A stretch of DNA of 64,000 nt. It comes from Rhodovulum sp. P5. Its GTDB lineage: Bacteria; Pseudomonadota; Alphaproteobacteria; Rhodobacterales; Rhodobacteraceae. The stretch's first letter is position 1. Each line of letters starts with the position of its first letter. Made by a program: the position numbers and the translations under genes. The DNA is taken from NCBI RefSeq assembly GCF_002079305.1, contig NZ_CP015039.1, positions 1,075,501 through 1,139,500 of the forward strand, given 5' to 3'. The notes under the pieces are model-generated. The model was given only the letters and a program-made list of their open reading frames with translations, was not told the DNA's origin and made no database searches. Below are positions 8,492-17,957 of this stretch, piece after piece.

Positions 8492-10395
8492 TTACGCATC
8501 TATCCCCGCCAGCGCGTTGGCGAAGTCTTCGGGTTCGAACGGGGCAAGATCGTCGATCTGTTCCCCGACGCCGATGGCGTGGATCGGCAGGCCGAACTTG
8601 TCGGCCAGCGCCACCAGAACGCCCCCCTTGGCGGTTCCGTCGAGTTTGGTCATCACCAAGCCGGAGACATCGGCAAGCTTCTGGAAGATCTCCACCTGGC
8701 TCAGCGCGTTCTGCCCGGTCGTCGCGTCCAGCACCAGAAGCGTGTTGTGCGGCGCGGTTTCGTCCCGCTTGCGGATCACGCGGACGATCTTTTCAAGCTC
8801 TGCCATCAGGTCGGCCCGGTTCTGAAGCCGCCCGGCGGTGTCGATCATCAGAAGGTCATAGCCCTCTTCCTCAGCCCGGGCCATCGCGTCGAAGGCAAGG
8901 CTGGCGGGGTCCGATCCTTCGGGCGCCGTCATCACCGGCACCCCGGCCCGGTCGCCCCAGACCTGAAGCTGTTCGACGGCCGCAGCGCGGAAGGTGTCGC
9001 CCGCGGCGATGACCACCGACTTGCCCGCGGCGCGGAACTGGCTGGCCAGCTTGCCGATGGTGGTCGTCTTGCCCGACCCGTTCACCCCCACCACCAAAAC
9101 GACCTGAGGCTTTTTCGGATAAAGCGGCATCGGGCGGGCCACGGGTTCCATGATCTGCGCGATCTCGTGGGCCAGAAGATCCTTGATCTCGTCCACCGAG
9201 AGGCGTTTGCCGAACCGTCCCTCTGCCATGTTGGCGGTGACGCGCATCGCGGTGTCGACGCCCATGTCGGCCGTGATCAGCAGTTCCTCAAGGCTTTCCA
9301 GCATGTCGTCGTCAAGTTCACGCCGGATGACGACCTTCTTGCGCTCACCCCCGCCCAGCACCCGGCCAAGGAAGCCCTTGCGCGGGGCATCCTCCACCAC
9401 CTCCTCGGCCTCTCCGCCCTGTTCCAGTGCCTCCAGCGCCGAGATGGACTTTTCATAGGGCATCTCCACCGGGGCCGAGGGCGGCATTTCGATGGGCGGG
9501 GCAGCGGGCACTTCCGCCGGTGCCTGGGGAAGCTCCACGGGCGGCGAGGGCGGCACCTCGACTGGCGGGGGCGGGATGTCTGCCGGGGCGGGAGGCTGCT
9601 GAGGCTCGGGCGTCGGAACCGGTTCCGGTTCGGGCACGGGCTCTGGTTCGGGCAGGGGTTCGGGTTCGGGCGCCGGTTCAGGCTCCGGTGCGGGCACGGG
9701 GTTCGGCTCGGGCTCTGGCGACGGCCCAGGTTCGGGCGTGGGGTCCTCGGGCGGGGCGGCCGGTTCGTCCGGTGCCACGGGGGCGGGCTCTTGCGCAACG
9801 GGGGCTTCGCGTCTTCGTCCGCAGTGTCACGGGCCGTGGCGTCCGTCCCCTCCTCGGCAGGCTTCTCACCGCCCAGACGGCGCGCCCAGCCAAGCAGACC
9901 GGACCCTTTCCGATCCTTCGGGGTCTCGTCCTCCGGCGTCTCATCCGGTGTCACGGCCACCTCAGGCGACACGGGCTCCGGCAACACGGGCTCAGGCGTT
10001 TCGACGGCGGGCGCGGCCTCTTCGGCCGGTTCCTGCGGCGCCGGTTCGGGGGCGTCGGCCGGCGGCGCTTCGGCCGCCTCCTCCGGTGCTTCGTCCTTGC
10101 GCGACCGCCCGCCAAAGGGCCAGCCCGCGAACCCGCCGCGCGCCGTGCGATCCGATGCGCCTTCCGGGGCCGGGGCCGGGTCGGGCTGTGTCGCCACCCG
10201 GTCGGGGCTTTCGGTTTTCAGGGGCGCGGGCTCTGCCTCCGGCACCGGGGCCTCGACGGCCGTTTCCGCGGGCGCGTCATCGGGCACGGTGATCTCTTCG
10301 GCCTCACCGCCCTCCTGCACAATCGCTTCCAGCCCCTCCTCGATCTTCGAGGATGACTTCTTGAGCCTTTGCCTGAGTTTACTGAAGAACGCCAT
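8492..10395 (-). CDS. ftsY: Signal recognition particle receptor FtsY, with a frame break in the N-terminal domain
   Basis: SRP-receptor GTPase for co-translational membrane targeting. It starts [21 protein letters not shown] after AGGAGGCGAC. A long acidic Pro/Glu/Ala-rich A-domain follows, then the NG domain with G1 [39 protein letters not shown] and [10 protein letters not shown]. The frame entering from the start cannot reach the NG domain: near 9800-9810 (a run of five C on the minus strand beside GCGAAG) one base must be added, changing DEDAKPP to ...[15 protein letters not shown]. With that repair the protein is about 634 residues, long for FtsY because the acidic region is expanded with PEPEP repeats. 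FtsY is essential, so I list it as a gene. A sequencing or assembly slip in the C-run is likeliest. Confidence 0.92.
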
Positions 10396-10548
10396 GTCGC
10401 CTCCTGCCCGGTCGCGGCCTGCGGGCCTTGCCCTGACCTATGCGTAATCGGCAGGATTTGGAAGGGCGGACTGCGCGCCGTCCCGCGACCACTGGCCAAG
10501 CGGCGCCAGCTTTGACAAGATGGCAGGGGAACCAAACGGGATGCCCCG

Positions 10549-10950
10549 ATGCTGCGACTTCTTGCGCCCCTTTGCCTGATGGCTGCGCTTGCCCCCCACG
10601 CCCGCGCCGCCGAACCGATGAGCGCGGCGGAGTTCGAGACCTACTCGACCGGCAAGACGCTGTACTATGCCACCAACGGCTTTGCCTATGGCGCCGAACA
10701 GTATCTCAGCGGGCGCCGCGTGATCTGGACGTTTCTCGACGGCGAATGCACCGAGGGCGTCTGGTACGAGTCCGGCGGCCAGATCTGCTTTCAGTACCGG
10801 CACGATCCCGAACCCCAATGCTGGAGCTTTTTCCGCAGCGGCGGCGGGCTGACCGCCCGGTTCGAGAACGACCCCGATGAGACCGAACTGATCGAGGTCG
10901 ACAAGAGCGGCGAGCCGCTGATGTGCAGCGGCCCGCAGGTGGGTGTCTGA
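10549..10950 (+). CDS. Exported hypothetical protein
   Basis: The 133-residue protein starts with a clear Sec signal peptide (MLRLLAPLCLMAALAPHARA, cleavage after ARA). A small domain follows with four or five cysteines (GECTEG, GQICFQY, PQCWSFF, LMCSG) and many aromatics, suggesting a disulfide-stabilised periplasmic protein. I do not assign a function. It stands alone between divergent ftsY and convergent xseA. The weak GGGATG upstream is the only ribosome binding site candidate. Confidence 0.75.
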   Translation: MLRLLAPLCLMAALAPHARAAEPMSAAEFETYSTGKTLYYATNGFAYGAEQYLSGRRVIWTFLDGECTEGVWYESGGQICFQYRHDPEPQCWSFFRSGGGLTARFENDPDETELIEVDKSGEPLMCSGPQVGV

Positions 10951-10972
10951 CACAGCGCAGGGGACGCGGCCA

Positions 10973-12520
10973 TCAGAACAGGCTGCCCTGCCCCGGTTCG
11001 GGGTCGGACTTGCGGCTGCGCCTTGCGGGGCGTCCGCCCACGTCCAGCCGTCCGTCCTGAAACTCGATCTCCAGCCTTGGGGCGGCCTCGGCCGCAGACT
11101 TGGTCGTGATGACCGCGTCACCACTGCGGACCACGGCATAGCCCCGGCGCAGCGTTTCGGTGTAGCTGAGGCCCTGCCGCATGCGCTCCAGCGCATCCAG
11201 CCGCGTGCGACGGCGGTCGATGTCGGCCGCAAGGGCCGCGCCAAGGCGCCTCTCAAGCCGGGCCAGCTCGCGCCGGTCGGTCTCGACCCGGCGCTGCAGC
11301 GCGTCGGGCCTCAGGCGCCGCGCGGCGGCCTCCAGCGACAGACGCCGATCCCGCAGCAGACGGGCAAGCGCGGGCTCGACCCTGCCGGCCCGGTCGGCAA
11401 GCCGGCGCGCCTCTTCCGCGATCCGGCGGCGCAGGGCAGAGGGGCGCAGGGCCGCAGAGGCCTCTGACAGGCGCAGCCGTTCGCGCGCAATCCGGGCGCT
11501 GAGTGCCGCCGGCAAACGCTCCGACGCGCGGTCAAGCCGCTGGGCCGCCGCCTGCAGCAGCGTCTCGGGCCGGGGCAGCGCGCGGGACAAATCGGCCAGC
11601 CGCTGCCGGTGCTGCTGCAACAGGCGAAGCGTTGCACGCGACCGCCGCGCCTCCTGCCCGTCGACCCAGGCGCTTAGTTCCAGCCGCACGGGCACGGCCA
11701 TTTCCGCCGCCGCGGTGGGCGTGGGCGCGCGCCGGTCGGCGGCATGGTCGATCAGCGTGGTGTCGGTTTCATGCCCCACCGCCGAGATCAGCGGGATGTC
11801 GGACTCCGCCGCGGCGCGCACCACGATTTCCTCGTTGAAGCCCCACAGATCCTCAAGGCTGCCGCCGCCGCGCGCCACGATCAGCAGATCGGGCCGCGGG
11901 ACCGGGCCGCCCGGGGCCAGCGCGTTGAAGCCCCGGATTGCGCGGGCGACCTCTGGCGCGCAGGCCGCGCCCTGCACGGCGACGGGCCAGATCAGCACAT
12001 GGCGGGGAAACCGGTCGCGCAACCGGTGCAGGATATCGCGGATCACCGCGCCCGAGGGCGAGGTCACGACCCCGATCACCGCGGGCAGATAGGGCAGGTC
12101 CTTCTTGCGCTCGGCGGCGAACAGCCCCTCGGCGGCAAGGGCCGCCTTGCGCTTTTCCAGCATGACCATCAGCGCGCCCTGCCCCGCGGGTGCGAGATCC
12201 TCGATCACCATCTGATAGCGCGACTGGCCGCCGAAGGTCGTCAGGCGGCCGGTCGCGACAACCTCCATCCCCTCCTCGGGCTGGGTGGAGAGGCGACCGG
12301 CCGCCCCCTTCCAGATCACCGCGGCCAGCACGTTCCGTTCGTCCTTGAGGTCCAGATAGATGTGGCCGGAGCGGGGACGGCTGACGCGCCCGACCTCGCC
12401 GCGCACGCGGACATTGGAAAACGCCCCCTCGACCGTGCGTTTCACGGCACCGGAGATTTCCGAGACGGAGTATTCAGGGGCGTTCGGGCCGGGGCCCTCG
12501 TCATCGATCAGGTCGGACAT
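10973..12520 (-). CDS. xseA: Exodeoxyribonuclease VII large subunit
   Basis: Catalytic subunit of the single-strand exonuclease ExoVII, which works with XseB. The OB-fold N-terminus (YSVSEISGAVKRTVEGAFSNVRVRGEV) is followed by the nuclease core, with VVTSPSGAVIRDILHRLRDRFP and ARGGGSLEDLWGFNEE, then a long coiled-coil arginine-rich arm. About 515 residues from the ATG at 12520. An in-frame ATG at 12571 has GGGGAGGGGG very close by and is an alternative that would overlap the preceding gene by about 20 nt. xseB is not in the window. Confidence 0.92.
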   Translation of the reverse strand: MSDLIDDEGPGPNAPEYSVSEISGAVKRTVEGAFSNVRVRGEVGRVSRPRSGHIYLDLKDERNVLAAVIWKGAAGRLSTQPEEGMEVVATGRLTTFGGQSRYQMVIEDLAPAGQGALMVMLEKRKAALAAEGLFAAERKKDLPYLPAVIGVVTSPSGAVIRDILHRLRDRFPRHVLIWPVAVQGAACAPEVARAIRGFNALAPGGPVPRPDLLIVARGGGSLEDLWGFNEEIVVRAAAESDIPLISAVGHETDTTLIDHAADRRAPTPTAAAEMAVPVRLELSAWVDGQEARRSRATLRLLQQHRQRLADLSRALPRPETLLQAAAQRLDRASERLPAALSARIARERLRLSEASAALRPSALRRRIAEEARRLADRAGRVEPALARLLRDRRLSLEAAARRLRPDALQRRVETDRRELARLERRLGAALAADIDRRRTRLDALERMRQGLSYTETLRRGYAVVRSGDAVITTKSAAEAAPRLEIEFQDGRLDVGGRPARRSRKSDPEPGQGSLF

Positions 12521-12551
12521 GGGCCCTTGGTGCCCCGAAATGCGCGGCCGT

Positions 12552-12917
12552 TCAACAGCCGTCGCACTCATCCCCCTCCCCGTACAGGTACGGCGCCAGA
12601 TGGCCGCGGGCCAACGCGTTCAGATAGGTCGACACGCTGTCGGGATGGGTCAGGTCGATGCGCAAGGCGCCGCCCGAGTTTCGGGCCAGCAGCGCGGCCC
12701 CGTCGACCAGGGCGGCCTCTGTCCCCGGGCCATAACGGCCGTCGACGGACGCAGCATAGAGGTCTGCAATCCGCAATTCGTCCTGCATCTTGCGGCGGCG
12801 GGGTTTGTCGAAGGCGTTGAAGCCGATCCGCAGCCAGTCCGGCGCGACGAGAGGGGCGGCCAGCGCGGGCCCGGCAGCAAGGGCAAGCGGAAAGGCCAGA
12901 AAGGCGCGTCGTTGCAT
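12552..12917 (-). CDS. Exported peptidoglycan-binding-like small protein
   Basis: A 121-residue protein with a signal peptide (MQRRAFLAFPLALAAGPALA). The mature part contains DGRYGPGTEAALVDGAALLAR, which resembles the D-G-x2-G-x2-T-x2-A core of PG-binding domain 1, and it ends in a cysteine pair CDGC. Function unknown. It is directly upstream of xseA on the same strand (31 nt to the preferred xseA start). The peptidoglycan-binding call rests on one short motif. Confidence 0.65.
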   Translation of the reverse strand: MQRRAFLAFPLALAAGPALAAPLVAPDWLRIGFNAFDKPRRRKMQDELRIADLYAASVDGRYGPGTEAALVDGAALLARNSGGALRIDLTHPDSVSTYLNALARGHLAPYLYGEGDECDGC

Positions 12918-13100
12918 CGGAACTGTCCTGTTTTCAGATCGGGATCAGGCCAGCCTTGCGCCACAGATTGGCGCCCGGATGGAAACAGGATGGCAATTCG
13001 GGGCAGAACGCCGCGCATCTTATCAGATTGCGCCGCTGCCTTGCCCCCTCGCCCGGCCACGGCTAGAGAACCGGGCAAAGAGCGGCGAAAGGGGCGAAAG

Positions 13101-14363
13101 ATGAACATTCTCATCCTTGGCGGTGGCGGGCGGGAACATGCCCTGGCCTGGGCCATCCTGCAAAATCCGAAATGCGACCGCCTGATCGCCGCGCCCGGGA
13201 ATGCCGGGATCGCCGATATCGCCGAATGTGCCGCGCTGGATATCGAGGATGGCGGCGCCGTTGCCGCCTTTGCCGAGGAAAACGCCATCGACTTCGTCGT
13301 GATCGGCCCCGAGGCGCCGCTGGCCGCTGGCGTCGCGGACCGGTTGCGCGCCGCGGGCATCCTGTGTTTCGGCCCCTCACAGGCCGCCGCGGCGCTGGAA
13401 AGTTCCAAGTCCTTCACCAAGGCGATTTGCGATGCCTGCGGCGCACCCACCGCGGCCTATGCGCATTTCACCGATGCCGATGCGGCGAAAGACTACGTTC
13501 GCGCCCAGGGCGCCCCCATCGTCGTCAAGGCCGACGGGCTGGCCGCGGGCAAGGGGGTGATCGTCGCCGAAACCATGGATCAGGCGGTGGACGCCATCGA
13601 CGACATGTTTGGCGGCAGCTTCGGCGACGCGGGCGCAGAGGTGGTGATCGAGGAGTTCATGGAGGGCGAGGAAGCTTCCTTCTTCGTGCTGTGCGACGGA
13701 ACGGATGTCCTGCCCATCGGCACCGCGCAGGACCACAAGCGCGCGGGCGACGGCGACACCGGCCCCAATACCGGCGGCATGGGGGCCTATTCGCCCGCCC
13801 CGGCGATGACGCAGGCCGTGTGCGACAAGGCGTTGAACGAGATCGTCACGCCGACCATGGCCGAGATGGCCCGGCGCGGCACGCCCTATACCGGGGTCCT
13901 CTATGTCGGCCTGATGATCGCAGACGGGCAGCCGCGGCTGGTGGAATACAATGTCCGCTTCGGCGACCCGGAATGTCAGGTGCTGATGATGCGCCTTGGC
14001 GGTCAGGTGCTGGACCTGCTGCTGGCCTGTGCCGAGGGGCGCCTGGCCGAGGCCCGCGTGAACTGGGCCGACGACCACGCGATGACCGTGGTGATGGCGG
14101 CCAAGGGGTATCCCGGCGCCTATGAAAAGGGATCCGTCATCGCGGGGCTGGAGGCGCTGCCCGAGGACAGCATGAACATGGTGTTCCACGCAGGGACGAA
14201 ACGGATCGACGGCAAGGTCACCGCAGCGGGCGGCCGGGTGCTGAACGTCACCGCCCGCGGCGCGAGCCTGGCCGAGGCACGCGACCGGGCCTATGGCATG
14301 GTGGACCGGATCGACTGGCCCGAAGGCATGTTCCGCCGCGACATCGGCTGGCGGGCGCTTTGA
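13101..14363 (+). CDS. purD: Phosphoribosylamine-glycine ligase (GAR synthetase)
   Basis: ATP-grasp enzyme of de novo purine synthesis joining phosphoribosylamine and glycine. The 420-residue protein begins MNILILGGGGREHALAW and carries GPEAPLAAGVAD, the ATP-grasp loop VVKADGLAAGKGVIVAE, DHKRAGDGDTGPNTGGMGAYSPAP and VEYNVRFGDPECQ. Every expected motif is present and the length is standard. The longer upstream frame is non-homologous. GAAAGGGGCGAAAG precedes the chosen ATG. Confidence 0.97.
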   Translation: MNILILGGGGREHALAWAILQNPKCDRLIAAPGNAGIADIAECAALDIEDGGAVAAFAEENAIDFVVIGPEAPLAAGVADRLRAAGILCFGPSQAAAALESSKSFTKAICDACGAPTAAYAHFTDADAAKDYVRAQGAPIVVKADGLAAGKGVIVAETMDQAVDAIDDMFGGSFGDAGAEVVIEEFMEGEEASFFVLCDGTDVLPIGTAQDHKRAGDGDTGPNTGGMGAYSPAPAMTQAVCDKALNEIVTPTMAEMARRGTPYTGVLYVGLMIADGQPRLVEYNVRFGDPECQVLMMRLGGQVLDLLLACAEGRLAEARVNWADDHAMTVVMAAKGYPGAYEKGSVIAGLEALPEDSMNMVFHAGTKRIDGKVTAAGGRVLNVTARGASLAEARDRAYGMVDRIDWPEGMFRRDIGWRAL

Positions 14364-14405
14364 TCGGGCCATTGGCGCGGTTCGGTGTAACGCTGTCTGA
14401 CCGAC

Positions 14406-15097
14406 CTAGCGACAGGCCAGAACGGCCCTGAATTCGTCTCGTGTTGCGGGTCTGGCAAGGCTTCGGGCCTCGACCCGGCCAGCACGCAAACGGGCAATGA
14501 CGATTCGGGACCAGTCAGGATCGGCAAGCACCATCTCTGGCCCCGTGCCGCAGTCGCGCACCCCGCCCGAGATCACCTCGTCCCCGATCCGGTGATTGGT
14601 CACCCCGTCGGCTTGTGCAATCTCGGCAAACTGCCCGTCCTTGAACCGCCAGATGCGCAGCACGCGCGCCAGATGCGGCCGGTCGACATAGGCGATCTCG
14701 ACCCAACCGTCGCCATCCAGATCGGCCGCGCCGACAGGCGCCAGCCAGCGATAGGGCGTGCCGATGAAGGGCGTCGCGGCGATCAGCCCGTCGGGCCCGT
14801 AGATCGACAGCCGGGCACCTTGGGCAAGATCGCTTTCCACCGCGATGACCTCTGCCCTGCCGTCACCGTCGAGATCGGCCAGACGCGGTGCGGTATCCTC
14901 GAACACCCGCGTCTGGGGGAGCACGACCCGCCGCCGGGTGCCGTCGCCCATGTGCAGCACCAGCGCGCCGTATTCCACGTCATCGCCCAGCACGCCATGG
15001 GCGTAGCGGGTCGTCGGGTCACCGTAGCGGGCCGAAACGATTTCGGCCCCCGCCGGCGCGGCCAGAAGCGCGGCCAGAAAGACGGCCGCGCCCCGCA

Positions 15098-15098
<1 letters not shown>
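14406..15098 (-). CDS. Exported VCBS/FG-GAP-repeat-like protein
   Basis: A 230-residue protein with signal peptide MRGAAVFLAALLAAPAGA. The repeats LADLDGDGRAEVIAVESD and GAADLDGDGWVEIAYVDRP are calcium-binding-like DxDGDG motifs of VCBS/integrin-alpha beta-propeller blades. The last cysteines (RDCGTG, VLACR) may form a disulfide. The start codon overlaps the ferredoxin stop as TGATG, so the two are translationally coupled. Function unknown. Confidence 0.82.
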
Positions 15099-15533
<435 letters not shown>

Positions 15534-15534
15534 C

Positions 15535-15897
15535 ATGCAGCCCGATTGGCCCCGCCCCCCGTCCTGCCTGCCCCATGCGATGCTGGATCTGCCGCCCGCG
15601 GGCGCGCGGATCTGCGTGGCCGGTCTGGTTCTGGTGCGTCAGCGCCCCGGCACGGCCAAGGGCGTGGTTTTCGTCACGCTGGAGGATGAAACCGGCGTGG
15701 CGAATGTCGTGGTTTGGGCGAAGATGTTCCAGCGCCATCGCCGCGCGGTGATCGCGGCGCGGCTGATGCGGGTGACCGGCCGGCTTCAGCGAGAGGCCGG
15801 CGTGACCCATGTGGTGGCCGAGGACATCGAGGATATTTCCCACATGCTCGACGAATTGTTGCAGCACGAAATCTGCCGTGCCGCGGACCAGCCCTGA
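15535..15897 (+). pseudogene. dnaE2: C-terminal OB-fold remnant of error-prone DNA polymerase DnaE2 (ImuC)
   Basis: The 120-residue open frame from about residue 17 on ([20 protein letters not shown], then [19 protein letters not shown] and [21 protein letters not shown]) matches only the extreme C-terminal OB domain of DnaE2. DnaE2 is the SOS-induced translesion polymerase that works with ImuA and ImuB and is normally about 1,000 or more residues. The polymerase domains and imuA/imuB are absent here. A consensus LexA box lies immediately upstream of the first ATG, so the fragment may still be expressed under DNA damage. The true start may be 15535 or the ATG at 15580. Either this is a deletion scar or a surviving stand-alone OB protein. 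Confidence 0.8.
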
Positions 15898-16065
15898 GCC
15901 ATCGGACGCGCGACCTTCGATCAATGCGCCGGCTTCACCATATCGCGTGGCCGTGGGATCGGCCCATTGATGTCGCGGCGGCCATGCGGCCTTGTCCCGC
16001 GCCCGGGTCCCTCGCGCAAGGCTCCCACATCGGTGCGGAACCCGCAGGTGCGGGGCGTGCGGGGC

Positions 16066-16527
16066 CTACTCGGCCGCCGCGCCGTACCGGTCGAACTGCG
16101 ACCGTTCCCGCAGCAACTGCCCCAGCAGGGCCACCGTCTTTTCGCCGGCGGCGTCATGGGCTGCGACGGTCGCCTCGCCCTGCAGAACCTCGTGAATGGC
16201 CGCGATCAGCGTATCATCCTCGACCACACCGGCCGAGGCCATGCCCCAACCGCCGAAAGACCGCTGGGCAATCGGTTTGCTGAACAGCACCTGCACCTCG
16301 CTGTGGCGCGGGTCGCGGACGATGCGTTCGAACAGATCATCGAGCTTGTCGCTATCGCCCTCCAGCACCTGGGCGAAATAGCCTTGCGAACAGACCAGCG
16401 CCCCGGTGATCCCGCGCGCGGCGTTGCGCACATTGGCGGCCGAAACGATTTCGGCAACCACGGCGGGAAAATCACCGTTGATCATGTTCCTGCTGACATA
16501 GGCCATGGAGATCAGTGACTCCGTCAT
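16066..16527 (-). CDS. BLUF-domain blue-light photoreceptor
   Basis: A 153-residue protein that is essentially a lone BLUF (FAD-binding, blue-light) domain. The photocycle residues are all visible: Tyr10 in MAYVSRN, Asn35 in RNAARGITGALV, Gln53 in FAQVLEG, and Trp94/Met96 in FGGWGM. These correspond to Y8, N32, Q50, W91 and M93 of PixD-type proteins. AAGGAG lies upstream of the ATG at 16527. That ATG overlaps the stop of the GGDEF/EAL gene (ATGA), implying coupled synthesis and a light-regulated partnership. Confidence 0.93.
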   Translation of the reverse strand: MTESLISMAYVSRNMINGDFPAVVAEIVSAANVRNAARGITGALVCSQGYFAQVLEGDSDKLDDLFERIVRDPRHSEVQVLFSKPIAQRSFGGWGMASAGVVEDDTLIAAIHEVLQGEATVAAHDAAGEKTVALLGQLLRERSQFDRYGAAAE

Positions 16528-17852
16528 GCCCCTACACTCCTTTGTTGCGTTTCCAAGACGTCCTGCAGCGGGCCAAGTTCCATCGGCGCCGCGAAATGAT
16601 ACCCCTGACCGAAATCGACCCCCATCGACTCGATCCGTTCGGCCTGCCATGCCGCTTCGATGCCTTCGGCAACCGTTTCCAGCGACAGCGCGAAGGCAAT
16701 CGCCTCGATTGCACCGATCAGCCGTTCGGCATCACCGGGCCGGTCGGGCTGCATCGTATCGACGATGGACTTGTCCAGCTTCACCCCCGTGAAAGGCAGC
16801 GTCACAAGCCGGGAGAGCGAGGCCTCCCCGGTTCCGAAATCGTCGACCCATATCTTCAGGCCGAGCTTTGACAGCGCCTTCACCCCGTCGTCGATGGGCG
16901 AGCCCAGCACATGTTCGGTGATTTCAAGTTCCAGGCGCTCGGGCGCGATGTTGCCGTCCCCCAGCAAATCCCTGATCTGCAGGGAAAGCCACTCATGTCG
17001 GCTCAACTGGCATGGGGGGATGTTGATGGCGGCCGAGACATCCTTGGGCAACTCCGCCAGCGTGCGGATCGTGACCCGCAGCAGCCACAGGGTCAGCGCA
17101 TCCATAAGCCCCGCCCGCTCCGCGATGGGCAGGAACAACGTCGGGCTGATGACGCCACCGGAATCCGCAAGCATCCGGCACAGCACCTCAACGCCCTTGA
17201 TCCTGCCGGTCGCCAGATCGACCTTGGGCTGGAACACCGGGAAAAGCCGCGCGGCACGCAAAGGGTCCGGCACGATGTTACCCTGTTCCAGCAGGGCATC
17301 GCGCAGATCGTTCTCGATGGTGAAGACGCTCGCCGCCGCCGTCTTCATCTCGGGCGCGTAGCAAAGATGGCCAGGGCCCGTGCGCTTGGCGGCGCTGAGG
17401 GCGATGCCCGCAAGATGCAACATGTCCAGACCGGTGGCGAGGTCGGACGTGCCTTGGACAGAGCCGACATGAATGCCCAGCCGCAACTCCCGACCGCACA
17501 GCATGAACGGGCTGGAAAACAGATCCTGCAATCGCTTGATCGTGCCGGTGAAACCGTCGTCCCGGTCCACGAGTATTGCGAACTCGTTCCCGCTGATCCG
17601 GCCGATGGCGTGGGCGTCGCGCGCGGCCCCCTCGATCCGGCGGGCGGCCTTTGTCAGCAACTCATCCGCCTTGAGCGGGCCGAAACTGTCGTTGACCTCA
17701 TCGAAGCGGGCGAGATTGAGCAGGATCAACCCGAACCCAACCGCCCCGCGACGCGCCACGCGGCGCTGCAGACAGGCGACGAAATCGCTCCGGGTCAGAA
17801 AGCCCGTGGTCGGATCCAACAAGGAGCCGACGTTGCACAGGGTACCGTCCAT
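16524..17852 (-). CDS. GGDEF/EAL protein, probable c-di-GMP phosphodiesterase with degenerate GGDEF
   Basis: A 442-residue cytosolic protein without membrane segments. The GGDEF domain (about 15-165) has SGNEF in place of GGDEF, so cyclase activity is unlikely. The EAL domain (about 185-430) keeps the catalytic set: VEVLCRM (E of EAL), AINIPPCQLS, LELEITE, WVDDFGTGEAS, KLDKSIV and ETVAEGIE, ending GQGYHFAAP. Hydrolysis of c-di-GMP is therefore plausible. It is the first gene of a two-gene unit with the BLUF protein, the two-polypeptide equivalent of BLUF-EAL fusions such as BlrP1. Confidence 0.9.
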   Translation of the reverse strand: MDGTLCNVGSLLDPTTGFLTRSDFVACLQRRVARRGAVGFGLILLNLARFDEVNDSFGPLKADELLTKAARRIEGAARDAHAIGRISGNEFAILVDRDDGFTGTIKRLQDLFSSPFMLCGRELRLGIHVGSVQGTSDLATGLDMLHLAGIALSAAKRTGPGHLCYAPEMKTAAASVFTIENDLRDALLEQGNIVPDPLRAARLFPVFQPKVDLATGRIKGVEVLCRMLADSGGVISPTLFLPIAERAGLMDALTLWLLRVTIRTLAELPKDVSAAINIPPCQLSRHEWLSLQIRDLLGDGNIAPERLELEITEHVLGSPIDDGVKALSKLGLKIWVDDFGTGEASLSRLVTLPFTGVKLDKSIVDTMQPDRPGDAERLIGAIEAIAFALSLETVAEGIEAAWQAERIESMGVDFGQGYHFAAPMELGPLQDVLETQQRSVGA

Positions 17853-17957
17853 TCACGCGCTCCGCTCAGCTTATCCGTCACCTTAGGATGCGGGGCGTAA
17901 ACAAGCGTTGAGGCGAAAAGATGAAAAACGCGCGATATGTGTAAGATGCAAACGACC

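Noticed and set aside
8579..10447. 622-codon open frame opposite ftsY
   Set aside because: Mirror of the FtsY GTPase domain and Pro/Glu repeats; the antisense product is Gly/Arg/Phe-rich repeat sequence without ribosome binding site or homology.
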